NCBI GenBank assembly: GCA_001931905.2
Contig: MSJI02000799.1
Coordinates: 1 to 64,000 of the forward strand
Direction: 5' to 3'
Source: Cladosporium sp. IMV 00045
Taxonomy: Eukaryota; Ascomycota; Dothideomycetes; Cladosporiales; Cladosporiaceae
DNA length: 64,000 bases
The stretch's first letter is position 1. Each line of letters starts with the position of its first letter. The notes beneath the pieces are model-generated. The model saw only the letters and a list, made by a program, of their open reading frames with translations. It searched no databases and was not told the origin of the DNA. The position numbers and the translations under genes are program-made. Below are positions 44,385 to 55,910 of this stretch, piece after piece.

Positions 44385-46072
44385 ATGACAGATAAACACG
44401 CAAATCATTCCGCACCATCAACTTTCCCTCCGCTGGAACTGGATCAAATGGCTGCTGCAAAAGAGGAGGATCAAAAGCCGCTCGAGGGCAACAGCGCTTT
44501 CACTGAAGAATCCGCCGACTACCTCACCGCTGGCTCATCTTCTGATCCCTACGCCACACCTGGCACGCCCGCTCTGACCCATACGATCAGTAATTCCGAC
44601 TCTACCAGTTTCGACAGCATCGGAAATGACAACTTTCAACCCTTGGATCGCCTCACCATGTTCGACCTCCTCGAGAACCTTTCATTACCCATACGGCTGG
44701 AGAAGATGCAGAATGCCCTGAGCCAGCAGGCCGAAAAGGTACGGGCACAAAGACGCAAGATTGCCGGTCGCGCACAATCGAGCAAAGAAAACATTGTCGA
44801 AGAATGGCGAAAACGCGTCCCCATAGGACCTGAAGAGCAGCTTGACAAGTATCGCAAGCGCATGCGAACGACTGTCGACAAGCTGAACACCCGCTTCAAC
44901 GATGCCAAAACCGTGAGTCTGGGAGAGAAGATCAGCTTCGTCTTTGCCGTCTTGAACATCTTCATATCTGGCTGGCTTATCGGCGCCTGGCCAGAGATCT
45001 TTCACTACTGGTATACCGTGCAACTGGCCTACTATATGCCCATAAGATGGTACAGGTATCACAAGATCGGCTATCACTACTTCCTCGCGGACTTGTGTTA
45101 CTTTGTCAATCTACTCTTGATACTCAGCATCTGGTTCTTCCCGCAGTCCAAGAGACTATTCATCGCCACGTATTGCTTGTGTTTCGGCAACAACGCCGTC
45201 GCGATAGCCATGTGGCGGAACAGCCTCGTGTTTCACAGTTTGGACAAAGTCACCAGGTTCGTCCATCTTTGCATCTCCAAAGATACAACACCCAACTGAC
45301 ACATCCCAGTCTCTTCGTCCACATCATGCCCTGCGCGACCCTCCACGTGATGGTGCACGTCATCTCGCGCGAAATGCAAGAACGCGTCTTCCCCGCCGTC
45401 GCCACGATCAAATACTCCCAACCCGGCACCCCGGAACACTACTCCCTCGGCGCCATGATAATCTGGGTCACACTCCCCTACGCAATCTGGCAGCTCAGCT
45501 ACCACTTCCTGATCACGGTGCGCAAGCGCAGCAAAATCGCCGCCGGCAACCCCACCTCCTTCACCTTCCTGCGCAAAAGCTACGCCAAAAACCCGCTCGG
45601 CAAATTCGTCCTCTCCTTCCCGGACAGCTTGCAGGAGCCCGTGTTCATGTGCATTCAGTACTCGTACGCTCTGCTCACTATGATCCCCTGCCCGCTGTGG
45701 TTCTGGTACCGCTGGGCCTCGTCGGCGTTCATGATGGTAGTGCTGGCGTGGGCGAGCTGGAACGGCGCGACGTTTTACATTGACGTGTTTGGCAAGCGCA
45801 TGGAGAAGGAGCTCAACGCGCTCAGGAAGGAGGTGCAGAATATGAGCAAGTCGCCTAGCATTGAGGGGATGTCGAATGTCGGATCACCGGTGGGGTCGCC
45901 GGCTGGTCCGACGGGTGCGGATGGTGCTGGCGCCGCTTCGACGTCTGCGTTGGACCTTGGACCGCCTGCGTCGCAAGGGCAGGGGAGGAGTTTGGATCAG
46001 GTCACCGTGGGCGATTCGGCTGGGAAGGCGATGTCTGCTGCCATGGGTGAGGAGGATGCGAAGAAGAAGTGA
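44385..46072 (+). CDS. GPC1: Glycerophosphocholine acyltransferase, Gpc1 type (DUF2838)
   Basis: Exons 44385-45256 and 45310-46072 (53-bp intron, donor GTTCGT, acceptor CCCAG) give 544 residues. Gpc1 (yeast YGR149W) reacylates glycerophosphocholine with acyl-CoA in phosphatidylcholine remodelling at the ER. An acidic disordered N-terminus and a basic amphipathic region (RIKKM-like KYRKRMRTTVDKLNTRF) precede multiple membrane helices starting at KISFVFAVLNIFISGWLIG. Conserved segments include MPIRWYRYHKIGYHYFLADL, CYFVNLLLILSIWFFP, FGNNAVAIAMWRNSLVFHS, MPCATLHVMVHV and SYALLTMIPCPLWFWYRW. The C-terminus is Ser/Gly-rich and cytosolic in character. Family fit is strong; the intron lies in the middle of a conserved block and restores it exactly. 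Confidence 0.92.
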
Positions 46073-47236
46073 TGACGTTACAAGGGTCTGACGATAAGAA
46101 ATGGAACTGATGAGAGACTTGGAGGCTAGGAGAAAGGGTTGATTCTGCGAATTTTCGTGCCTGTTCTGCTATTTTCGGAGGACTTCTTCGATCGTCTTTG
46201 TTTCCGCATGGCGCTGGAGGAAATAATAGGACAAGTGAGGCGCATTCTAGGGCCTTTGCATGACTGTCCGGGTTGGTTTACAGGAGATTTCGAACAGCGC
46301 CTATTTGAGCAGTAAACGAGTTCACGTCAATCGCGATACCAATCTTCCTATCCATCCCCTTTTGCCGTGCTCAGGTTGGCCACTTTCTTTCGCGGTGTTG
46401 AACGTCGCTGGATTTTCTAAGGTTTCACATCTCGCTCTGGCGGATGAGTTCTCTGATTTCTACAGCTCGGTTCTCAACCGCAGCAATGCTACAAGCTCAA
46501 CGCACACAATGCTTTGCACCCGACTGAAGTGTTGCTATCAAGAATGGATGCAGAGGTTTCGTCTAGAACTGATCCCACCCTCAGTAGTTTCGCCGTCTTG
46601 TCGACTTCCACCATCGTGCTTAACTTCTCAAGGCCATCCACCTCAGCCCGATGGAGGTTTTATACATGACTCGTTCGGCCTTTCGTGTTCCTTAGCATGC
46701 CATTGATTGTTTCCATCTTGGGAGTCCGCCTCACCGACCGGAAATCGTGATATATCATCAACAGATCTATTTCGTCTCGACCGTCAAATTCGTCCGCGGG
46801 TGCATGTATTCGTCGTTACCCTTGTTCTCCTATTCTGAATCACAATTAGACGCATGTTAGGGAAAAGCCTGAAAAGCCTCCTGTGCAATTTAAAGTATGA
46901 TACTCTGAGCCTTTGTCACTCGCAACATCCCATACTGCATAAATTCTCAGAATCGATCGCGAGGCAACACTCTAGGACATCGTTTCAGAATGGAAGAGCC
47001 AAAGAAAATGCATTCTCGACAGACAAGTTACATGTATGTGGATATGCTCGCGCTTCTATATCCACGTTCACGCCCTTCACGCATCGATCTCAAAGGCCCC
47101 TGACGCAAAAAGCCCACTCCTCACCCTCCTCTGCCATTCCGTCTCCATGAAAACAACCGCTTCACGCGCAACAAAGACAGCAAAACAATACAGCCTCGAA
47201 AAGCAAAAGCGAAGCGCAATCTCCCCCGAAAAAGAA
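46073..47236. other. Gene-free stretch between GPC1 and tRNA-Gly
   Basis: About 1.2 kb, no supported gene. Short open frames only. Confidence 0.45.
47229..47233 (-). terminator. Pol III terminator of tRNA-Gly
   Basis: TTTTT on the minus strand beginning three bases after the tRNA 3' end. Confidence 0.8.
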
Positions 47237-47364
47237 TGCATCGGCCGGGAATCGAACCCGGGGCTGGCCGACTTTCCTCGCATCACACGTTCCACATCTT
47301 TGCAGACATGAGAGAAAGATGCTCGAGATGGCAACGGCCAATACTACCACTAAACCACCAATGC
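47237..47364 (-). tRNA. tRNA-Gly (anticodon GCC) with a 57-nt intron
   Basis: The minus strand reads GCATTGG...CCGATGC with a discriminator A, a perfect seven-pair acceptor (one G-T). The A box is TGGTTTAGTGG, and the B box GGTTCGATTCC lies in a CCCGG/CCGGG T-arm. The anticodon stem is GGCCG/CGGCC with loop TTGCCAT, anticodon GCC. The intron lies after the base 3' of the anticodon, as nuclear tRNA introns do: exons 47364-47329 and 47271-47237, intron 47328-47272. The mature length is 71 nt, normal for this isoacceptor. A five-T Pol III terminator follows at 47233-47229. Confidence 0.95.
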
Positions 47365-47446
47365 TTTTGGTTGATTTGATGAGTCAGCAAGCGTCTGTTC
47401 AGTTCATGTAGATTGGTGGTGGTAGCGAGGCGAGTGATGGGAGCAG

Positions 47447-47468
47447 NNNNNNNNNNNNNNNNNNNNNN
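47447..47468. other. Assembly gap (22 N)
   Basis: A run of 22 undetermined bases about 80 bp upstream of the tRNA 5' end. Any open frame crossing it is artificial. Confidence 0.99.
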
Positions 47469-48103
47469 TGTGTTGAAGTGATGGCCATGGCGCGCTGTCG
47501 GATCGTGGACACAGATCCTGGGATGGCGATGAAGTCTTCGATGAGGGCGAGGAGACGAAAGCGCCGGGATGGGTTGAGAGGAACAGCAGCAACGGGCGAG
47601 GAAAGCCGTGGCATGACGAAGAAGAAAAAAGAAGAAGAGAAAGATAGAGGCGGTCGAAAAGGTCAGAGAAAAAGGATGAAAACACTTTCTTTTCGTTTGC
47701 TTTTCTAATCGCCAACAATGCTCGCTTATACAACAGCACAAAGAACGCAGGTAAAAGCAATAATAAACAGCAAGCGTGACAATGTCCCAGTAAAATGGAC
47801 GATTATAGAGAGTAATGAGGAAAAAGGTGATCCGAGAGAAAAAGAGCCAGAGCCGGAGCCGTCGATCATTTCGTGTTGCTGCTGTAATGGATTCTTGTTT
47901 GCCAGTTTCTACATTCTTTGTATCGGCAAGTTGGTGTCTTTGCTGTACATTCTTCTGTACGAAATGGTGGTCTAGCGAACTGCGTGCACGCGAAGACCCA
48001 AAAAGTCGGCGAAGGAGGCTGACAAACGCTGATTATCTCTAATCCGAGGGATCGTCGCAGTGAAAATTGACGAACTTTTACTCAACCATGGCAGGACGCC
48101 GAC
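47469..48103. other. Gene-free stretch between the gap and the MFS gene
   Basis: Purine-rich (GAA/AAG) tract around 47610-47690. No supported gene. Confidence 0.4.
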
Positions 48104-49943
48104 TTAATGACCATGGCCGTGACCATGGCCATTCTCCGCTGTCGAATTATCTTGCGCAGCCCCCTGCTGTTGCGAAGGAGACCTGTGCAGGAAGGAGTTC
48201 TCAACCTCGACAGGTCCGACATGCTTTCTGGGAATGAAAGGCAGCTGAACAATGCCCAGAACAGCAGCGCCGGCGATAGTGAACCACGCAGCTCCCGAGC
48301 CGCCGTAGCTGTACACGATGCCGACCAGGGGAGGGGACACGGTCCTTGCGAGACAGCAGCCAGACATCGCGAGACCGTTTACCTTGCCGAGGACCTGAGG
48401 AGAGGGTGTGGCGTCTTTCAGCAGGATCAGGGCGGCGGGGTAGATGATTATGCCGACGAAACTCTGCATGATGAGAGAGACGTAGATGAGTGCCGAGGTC
48501 ATGTTCGCGGGTCCGGCGCTGATGAATGGGAGCATCAGGTAGGGAATGGGGAAGAGGATGACCATGGAGATGAAGGATTTCCAAATGCCGACTTTCTCGA
48601 TGAAGATAGGGAAGATGAGGCCTTGAATGAGGAGACCAATCGCGCCGTTGATGGCGAGGTAGACACCGACATCGTGGACAGTCATGCCAAGACCGCCGTG
48701 CAGATCCAGATGTTGGATGGCGGCTTTAGGCTCGTCCAGGATCCAAGTTGGCAATAGACTGAGGTAGGCCATGGAGTGGAATGAAACAATGACCAAGGCG
48801 ATCGTGACCATGATGATAGTATAGTTGAAAGCCTTGCCAGTGTACTCGGCGGTAGGACCTGCGCGGCTGGCACCGCGTCGAGGCTCAGGACGGCTCTGAG
48901 CAACATCGCGGCGAATCTTCTGGGCCTCTTCAGGGGCGAACCTGATGGAATGGACGGTGGCGAAAGATGATTTCCTGATGTCGAAGTACTGACCGACGGA
49001 TCCAGGGAGACCTTCCTCGATGAAAGACGGACGGGGAGCGCGGCTTGCTTGCGAGCGACGGCGGACGGATCCAGCGTTGCTTGCTCTGGGTGCAAGGAGG
49101 GAGGAAGTCTCGTCGAAGACGCTTGCACTGTCGTCCACAGCACCGTCATCTGCGGGTGAATGCAGAGGGTTGGTCTCTTCCAGGAAAAAGATTCCCTGCA
49201 CGATTGCGAGAACGATAACAATGACAGCCACCAAATTGGGGAGCAGATAAGGATAAGTCGCCCAGAAGCTGTCCAGAGAGAAGAGACCGGGATAAAAGCG
49301 AGCCGGCTGAGCCAGGAAGCCTCCCATGGCGGATCCAATGATACCGCCCAGAGTCCAGACGAAAGGCTGCACAGCATACGCCTTGGCTGTGAGAGGTGTC
49401 AGCGGGCATAAAGCCACCACGCGCGACGAATCGCATAAGTAGAGGGCAAGAGTAAGACGTACGTTCGTGCTCGGGCTTCTTGACCATCTCGGCAACCATA
49501 GTCTGCATGACAGCGACGTTTCCATTCAAGGCGCCTCCGACGAATCGCGCCAACAGAGCGACCCAGTACTTGGTGGCGAGACCGAAGATCAGACTTGAGA
49601 TCGCAACACCTCCCAGACCGATCAGAACGACTGGCTTGCGACCATAGCGGTCCGAGAGTGCGCCCCATCCCATTGCAGTAAGAGCTTCGGCGACAGCGTA
49701 GGCGGAAACCAGGAGACCAGCGTAGAAGGAAGCATCAGTCTCGTCGCCATCGTGCAGATCTTTGACCATGGCATAGGTGTAGGCCAGGATGGAGTTGAAG
49801 GCTATAGGTTCGGAGAAGCGACACATCGCTGGACGGCGGTCAGTGGTTGAAAGTCTTGGGTGATTTTGATGGAGGCTCTACGCACCCAGAATGGTGAGTT
49901 GGCGGACGGGAAAGGCGTCGGGATCGTCTTTGAGAGAAATCAT
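48104..49943 (-). CDS. MFS transporter, DHA1/ZIF-like (yeast YCR023C type), with His-Gly tail
   Basis: Three exons, 49943-49886, 49828-49463 and 49386-48104, giving 568 residues; donors GTGCGT and GTACGT, acceptors CAG. Twelve membrane helices are expected. Helices 1-6 include the MFS motif after TM2 (WGALSDRYGRKPVVLIGLG), and LLARFVGGALNGNVAVMQTM is TM4. A long polar central loop (about 225-320) carries RRRSQASRAPRPSF. The second half starts at FNYTIIMVTIALVIV. Sequence style matches the fungal group around yeast vacuolar YCR023C and plant zinc-induced facilitators. The protein ends in GHGHGHGH, a potential metal-binding tail in the cytosol. Substrate not determined by sequence. Confidence 0.88.
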
Positions 49944-51901
49944 GATTGCTGAGTGGCGATGGAAAGAATTATTGTATTAAATAATACGCCACACACCGAC
50001 AACATTCACTTCGCAGCCAGCGCGGGGAAATGGCGAGGGCAGCACTACCAATGCAGCAATGCGAACGAAGACAGTGCGCTCGACTTGACACTCCTGTCGT
50101 GATGAAGTGGTATGAGACGGGAAGTGAATCCAGCTCTCGCTTTGGACGAGATGAAGTGATGTGAGAAGGGAAGAGAGAAAAAATCTCGATCTGATGAACT
50201 AACAGTGATGGCAGCAGAATGATGAGGTGCGCGCGCTGTGTGAAAGGCTCGTCGGGCCGTTGGGCCAAGCAGAGAGAGAGCGAGAGAGAGGGTTGCTTCC
50301 ACTCTCTCTCTCGCTGGTCTTTGACGTATCGATGCTTGCTGCTGCTGCTGCTGCTGCTTGCTCTAAACGTTGACCTTGCTACATCGCGCGATCTCCACCC
50401 GTCAGAAAAGTCAGCACAGACGAATGATGAGATTCAGCCCTCATCAACCTGACGGGCTCGGTACGCGATGTACATCACGGATCTATTTCGCCGGTATAAT
50501 CTCCGGTCTAGTATCCAGTCGCATGCCATCCATTGCGGTATATATCCGTGGTATACCGTCTCATCATCAATACATTCACCACCAACGGTCTTTCGCAGCA
50601 TAACAACCAGCCATCATCAAGGACAATTGTACAAAGCTGCATGAGCAGGCATGGCGGGGAGCTGGGGCATGGAGCCGATGCACGCCTGCATATCTCTTGG
50701 CCGAGACAGGTTAACTCCCCTCGCTCACAGTACCTCCTAATAGAGTAGTGGTACCAACCTGTCAATCTCTCACCAGGCCCCTCGCGAAAACAACAAGGCG
50801 AGAGAACCAGCCACCTCTCGTTCGCGACTCGCAAGCAACCGTTTGCACCATTGGTGTTTCACAGACCACCAGATATATCGGCCGGCTAGATTGAGATTCG
50901 ATGAGATGATCAGTGACCACTCGGATCCCATCTCCCCGGAAACATGGACGATGATGGTGGATGGTGCATTTCTCCATGCGCGGGAAAATAGAGAAAACCC
51001 GCCCTAGTGCCATGCGGCTGGGTTCGTCTCGGCCGTTCAAGAGTCAGTGCTTTCTGGTCGCTAGGCAAGGATGCGGTCGGGATGATGATTTGTGTTGATG
51101 ATAGGAAGCGAGGATGTTTCTCTGGTGGCACAAAGATAAGTAACGATCGGATATGTGCGATGTCCTTTGCATCTTCATGCCAGAAACCCCCATCTGCAGC
51201 ACTGCGTGTGTTTCTCGATTCGCTGCTGACACCTGAGGCTATAATACTTCTATCAATATGCCTCATCTCACGCCGCCAGCCCGCAATGCCCCATTTCAGA
51301 GCACGTGCATCGTTTTTTTTCTCCCGGGGTCTCAGATTGCACCATGGCAATCGCGCGGCTAAAAACGATGATGACGAGACTTGAATTTGTGAGACGCACG
51401 ACAACGCTTTTTCGCTGCTACCTATTAGCGAGGTGTCATAAGACATGTCTCAGTAATCCCCGTGTAAAGAATCCAAGAACTAAATCCTCAAGAAAAGCCA
51501 TAGTACATGTAGTCATCTCAAGGGTTATCGCACACCCACACGATCATACCAACCGCACCCACCTGACTTGCATGCAAATCAGTGCACAAGCAGTTTGCTC
51601 AATAAATGGGCTTCTGTTCTTCAGCCCACTCCACCATTAGCATTGTATCTTATCGTAGAGCAAACAAAAACTTTCATAATGCACATCCATCCGTTCAAAT
51701 ATCTCATGACTACGTTAAAAAGCCTATAAACAAAAAATCCCTCCCATCCAATCCGCTAGAATTACACACGCAAAAGAAACACACATTCTCTCCCAATCAC
51801 GAGACTCACATACCGAAAGCCAAACCTCGCATCAAGAAAATACCCCAACCACCCCTCATCCCCAAACAACCATCATGATCAATCCCCAAAAAAGGCAAAA
51901 A
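49944..51901. other. 2-kb gene-free stretch
   Basis: Contains a GA-rich run (about 50271-50300) and a CTG run (about 50337-50357). No supported gene or RNA. The left end is the promoter of the MFS gene. Confidence 0.45.
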
Positions 51902-52886
51902 TCAATGCGCCCCCTTCTCCAAATACGCCTTAGCAAGCTCCCCAACAACGGCCCAGCAACAGGCTTAACCGTATCCCACCCCTTCTGGCCCTTCTCCATG
52001 ATCTCTTTGGTTTCAACTTCGGCTTCCCGCCGCGCCCTCCACTCTCCCTCTCCCTCTCGCGCCTAGAAGAGCGTCTGCGGTCGTCATAGTCCTCATCATC
52101 ATCATAGTAACGCGATGAGCGCGGCTTTTCACGCTCCCTGTCACGCTCACGCTCGCGTTCTTTGCGCTTCTCACGCTCCCGCCGCGTCTCCCGTCCGTCC
52201 GTACGATAGCCGCGCTCGCGCTCCCGGTCGTCGTCCGGGCGCCGTTTGCTGTTGTGCTCGGATTTGTAGCCTCGGTCGTAGTCGTCGTGGTACCGGTCGC
52301 GGTCCCGATCCCGGTGCGAGCGCCGGGAGGGTTTGACGGGCGGGGCGCCGCCGTCCGAGTCGTCTGCTGAGGGGTCTGCGTAGCGGGGGCGGCGGTGTCT
52401 GCGTTCCCGGTCACGGTCCCTGTCGCGGTCTCGGTCCCTATCGTGGTGGTCGCGGCTTGAGCGGGGATCTTCGTATCGATCGCTGGGGGATTCGCGGTGT
52501 CGGCGTGGGGGAGGGTCGTCGTCGCGGTGTTTATGCGAGCGTCTGGGGCGTTCTTCGTCGGGGTCGTGGCTTCGTCTTGGTTTGGGCGGAGGAGGGGAAT
52601 CGCCGCCTCCTCGGAGTCGGTCTGTGGAGTTCGCTCCTATGGGTGGTGGGGGCACGCGGCTTCTGTCTCTGCTGCTTTTGCTTGAGGGCTCATCGGGACT
52701 CTTCACCGCGGGTGCGGAGCGTTGGTGGCTGCGGCGAGGATGGCCGTCTTCGCCATCGCTGTCATCGGCGTCATATCTGTCCCGTCTAGGTCGAGGTTTT
52801 TCTCGTCGAGGTAGGTCGCGGTATTTGTCCCGGGGAGAGCCTCTGGGTGGCCGGGAATCGTATGGGTCATCGTCGTAGGTAGACAT
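51902..52886 (-). CDS. Arg/Asp/Glu-dipeptide-rich (SR-like) protein with an apparent frame change near the C-terminus
   Basis: The main frame runs 52886-51930 (318 residues). It is almost entirely low complexity: RPRRDRYDADDSDGED, Pro-rich stretches, alternating Arg-Asp (about 155-165) and Arg-Glu dipeptides, and a YYDDDEDYDDRR block. This resembles RS/RD-type RNA-processing proteins by composition only. The last 30 residues in that frame (SWRRARRGGIRLSLL...) look non-coding. The frame next to it reads EVETKEIMEKGQKGWDTV, then KPVAGPLLGELAKAYLEKGAH and a stop at 51902-51904, which looks like a real amphipathic C-terminus. I therefore infer a missing base or an unrecognised intron near 52030-52080. 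Weak GT-AG pairs that would fix the frame exist but have poor donors. Function unknown. Confidence 0.6.
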
Positions 52887-53585
52887 GGCTGTGTTGTGTT
52901 TCAGTTGATCTATCTGGTAGCAGCATCAAAGACTGCGGAGCCTAGAACCAGGGCTGTGAAAGAAGAGAGTCAAGAAGCCAAGATCGATAGAAAAGGGCGG
53001 TGCGAAGAAGTAATATAGCTATCAGAAGCAAAGCAGTCGAATCGAGGGGGGGACCGAGGGCGAGATTCACACCATAACATCATATCTTTAGCCGTTTCAC
53101 CTCGCTCGGACCCGCTCTCTGTCTCTGCTCTGCTCTGCTCTGACCTTCCTACCCCAGTTGTTTCTTAGTGCGGATGATCGACCCTCTCAAAGCTTCTGCA
53201 GCTCCACGTCATTTTTGCCGGCACTTGCGCAGGCATGTGAGCCACTGGTCCACCGCTGGTACACAGCGCCAAAGGGGTGGGAAACCGAGGTGGTAGCGGC
53301 ATCATTGCTGCTGCGTCCATGGTGCCACGTCATGAAGGAAAAGGCCAGGCTAGAAAAGGCCCTGCAGCATGTGTCTGTCCAGCAGTGCGCTACGTAATTA
53401 CAAGAAGCTGGAGAGATAGCCAGGTCTGCATAATCAGTCCTAGAAAGCATCTTCCTGATAATATAAGATCAACGAGGGGAATGGCAAGCATATGTTCGGC
53501 AGTATAGACGATCCGCTGCCGCTTGCTGGGACATGGCTGGTAACAAAATGCTTGCTCGCCAGTGGTACCTCCAAGAAGTATCTTA
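52887..53585. other. Gene-free stretch between two minus-strand genes
   Basis: Promoter of the SR-like gene and 3' region of the coiled-coil gene. A TCTGC-type run is near 53120-53145. Nothing else seen. Confidence 0.4.
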
Positions 53586-55910
53586 TCAGTCTAGCAAACT
53601 AGAGCCACTCCGCTCTTTTTCTTCCGCGCTCTCCGCCTCGGTCTCTACCGAAGGAGCGTGGTACGTCTGTGATTTCCTGCCGGGCCTCAAATCCAACATG
53701 GAGGCAGGTTTGGAAATCACACTGTGCCCCTCTGCTGACTGCGAGCCAGCGCGCAAGTTGGGTACACTGCCCACCTTCTCTACGCCCGCCGTTCGAGCAG
53801 GCAGAGGTGGCCATCGTGTCACGTCAAGAGGCAGCGCATGTCGGTGGTTTTCTGTAAGCCCGTCATTCGCCCGTGCTTGGGCCTTCATGCCTTTGGAATT
53901 CACGTCAGATGAACGTCTGCTCCTATGGTGTGTCTCGTCGATGCGATCGGCTTGCATTCGTTGTTGACCGGCGTCTGGACCTTGCGCATTTTGTCTGCGC
54001 TTATGACGGTCGTTCGGTCTAGGTGTCAGTGGGTCATCTCCCTGGTCAGCGACACTATTGACAGCACTCTGCTGATTGGCTTCATCTTTACGTTTTGCGA
54101 TCGGGCTTGCTGATCCAAATCGAGGGTGTGCCAATGCGGTATCGCCATCCTCCCAAAGTCGTCTTCTTTCCTCTTCGCGCGGAAGCACGCGACCTTCACG
54201 AATAGGCTGCGGCGACCATGATGATTTCAGCGGCCGTCCTCGCCCAGCTGTCACCGCCTCAGCTGCTCGCGCAAAAGGCTCAGCTGTCTGCGTCTCTTCG
54301 TTGCTGAATCGCACGTCCTTGGGCTTAGACCTCATAGTCTCCGCATCTCTACGCATCAGTTCTTCGAGCTGATTCCGTCGCACCTTCTCATCCTTGACAT
54401 CATACTTCAAGTCTCTAATCTCCTCATCTCTATCCCTCAAAATGCCCTTGAGCTTTGAAGTGTGGTCTCTCAACCTCTGCCTTTCTCTCTGACCCTCTTC
54501 AAGCTCATGATTGAGTTGATCGATCTCGTCGTCCCTTTGCTCCAAGATCAACCCGCCTCTGGCAATAATTTCCTCTTGCTGATAGATGATCGCCTCATTG
54601 TCTCGGAAAAGGGAGTTGATCTTGTCGAGCTCCTCATCTCTGCTTCTGAGTGCGTGCTTGACTTGGGCTTCGTTGTACCTTTCACTGTATTTGAGAGCTC
54701 GCTCATAGTCACTCAGTTGTTGTTGCAGGTACTGTTCACTCTGAAGCTTCCTCTGCTCAAGCCATTTGAAGCGATAATTCTCATCAACATATTTGGTCAT
54801 GAAATGGTGCCGCGACGCTTCGCGTTCTTTCAATTCGTCGCTCAGTCGACGGATGGTTTCGCTCTTCGCTTGATTCGCATGCTCGAGCTCTTGATTCGAT
54901 TGCCACAAGGCCTGATTTCTCTGGTGAGCCTCGTTCAAGTCCTCCAAATGTTTCACCATCCAAGCGTCCCTGTCTTGCAAAGCCTTCTCGAGATCTCGAA
55001 TTTGCTGGTCGCGCTTCTCAAGCGCAGCATGGTTTATGGCTTCCGCCGCTTCAAAGAACGAAGGAACGAGCTGGACACACTCGCGCAAAATCTCATCCTT
55101 CCTGATTTGAACACCTTTGCCGCACGCCGGGCTGCTGTCCTCGGAAACAGCTTTGCCAAAAGACCCTGGTCCGGTAATCGAGACCGGAGATGCTGCTTTC
55201 TCATTCTCATCCTGCTGACCTGGCGGTATTATATCATGACAAGATTCCGAGTTTGCGGCGGCCAGTAGTTCCGATAGACCCACGGGGTTGCCGGTCGCAT
55301 CGTCTTCCTGTTGCGTGAAATGGATAGACTGAATTGCTGAGTCTTGCTGCAGAGCTTGCAGAGCTTGAGATAGTGTGGCAGGCGTGTTCGGGTGAGAATC
55401 ACGCTCAGACACATGATTGGGCGTTTCAGCGTTTTCCAGTACATCTCCAGTGTCGGCTGGGAAGCCTTCCTTTGCGAGTTGCACATCTTCCACCGTCGTT
55501 TCGCTCGCATCGGGCGTCAGGATTGACCTGTGAACAATGCCTCTGAGCTCGCTGACGACGCGCTCGAGATGGTCAAACCTCCTATGGTAGATCCTGTGGA
55601 ATTTGCAAGTGTGTGGTACACGGTCTGACGCAGTCCTCGCTGGTGCCTTGGAAGAGCGATTGCCATCTTCAGGCGACAGCACGGTTTGATTCTGCGCTCG
55701 TCGCCACCTCTCATTCAGACCATCTTCCATCGCATTAATCCTCATTTTGACGTCACGAAGCTGAGCGACGAAAAGGTCGTTTTGTATAGCAGTGACCGAC
55801 GGGGAACTTGGTAGCTCAGCCGCGTCGGGAAGCGTTTGCGAGGTGTTTGCTATGTCCGTTACACGTTGCTTGAGCTCCCGGAGCTCGTGTTGGAAAGTCA
55901 TCTCGTCCAT
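53586..55910 (-). CDS. Coiled-coil protein of unknown function
   Basis: Single exon, 774 residues. A short N-terminal coil (MTFQHELRELKQRVTDI) is followed by polar low-complexity sequence with a CKFHRIYHRRFDHLERVV segment. A long heptad region covers about 290-545 (ALEKRDQQIRDLEKALQDRD, LEEGQRERQRLRDHTSKLKG, RDRDEEIRDLKYDVKDEK). The C-terminal 220 residues are disordered, basic and Ser/Pro-rich, with LPLDVTRWPPLPAR. The repeated LRDRDEEI/LRSRDEEL/LEQRDDEI phrases suggest an internally repeated coil. No catalytic domain or transmembrane segment. It may be a cytoskeletal or scaffold protein, but nothing in the sequence fixes that. Confidence 0.8.
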   Translation of the reverse strand: MDEMTFQHELRELKQRVTDIANTSQTLPDAAELPSSPSVTAIQNDLFVAQLRDVKMRINAMEDGLNERWRRAQNQTVLSPEDGNRSSKAPARTASDRVPHTCKFHRIYHRRFDHLERVVSELRGIVHRSILTPDASETTVEDVQLAKEGFPADTGDVLENAETPNHVSERDSHPNTPATLSQALQALQQDSAIQSIHFTQQEDDATGNPVGLSELLAAANSESCHDIIPPGQQDENEKAASPVSITGPGSFGKAVSEDSSPACGKGVQIRKDEILRECVQLVPSFFEAAEAINHAALEKRDQQIRDLEKALQDRDAWMVKHLEDLNEAHQRNQALWQSNQELEHANQAKSETIRRLSDELKEREASRHHFMTKYVDENYRFKWLEQRKLQSEQYLQQQLSDYERALKYSERYNEAQVKHALRSRDEELDKINSLFRDNEAIIYQQEEIIARGGLILEQRDDEIDQLNHELEEGQRERQRLRDHTSKLKGILRDRDEEIRDLKYDVKDEKVRRNQLEELMRRDAETMRSKPKDVRFSNEETQTAEPFARAAEAVTAGRGRPLKSSWSPQPIREGRVLPREEERRRLWEDGDTALAHPRFGSASPIAKRKDEANQQSAVNSVADQGDDPLTPRPNDRHKRRQNAQGPDAGQQRMQADRIDETHHRSRRSSDVNSKGMKAQARANDGLTENHRHALPLDVTRWPPLPARTAGVEKVGSVPNLRAGSQSAEGHSVISKPASMLDLRPGRKSQTYHAPSVETEAESAEEKERSGSSLLD

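Noticed and set aside
47283..47760. Minus-strand frames crossing the N gap
   Set aside because: They include undetermined bases and the tRNA, so they are artefacts.
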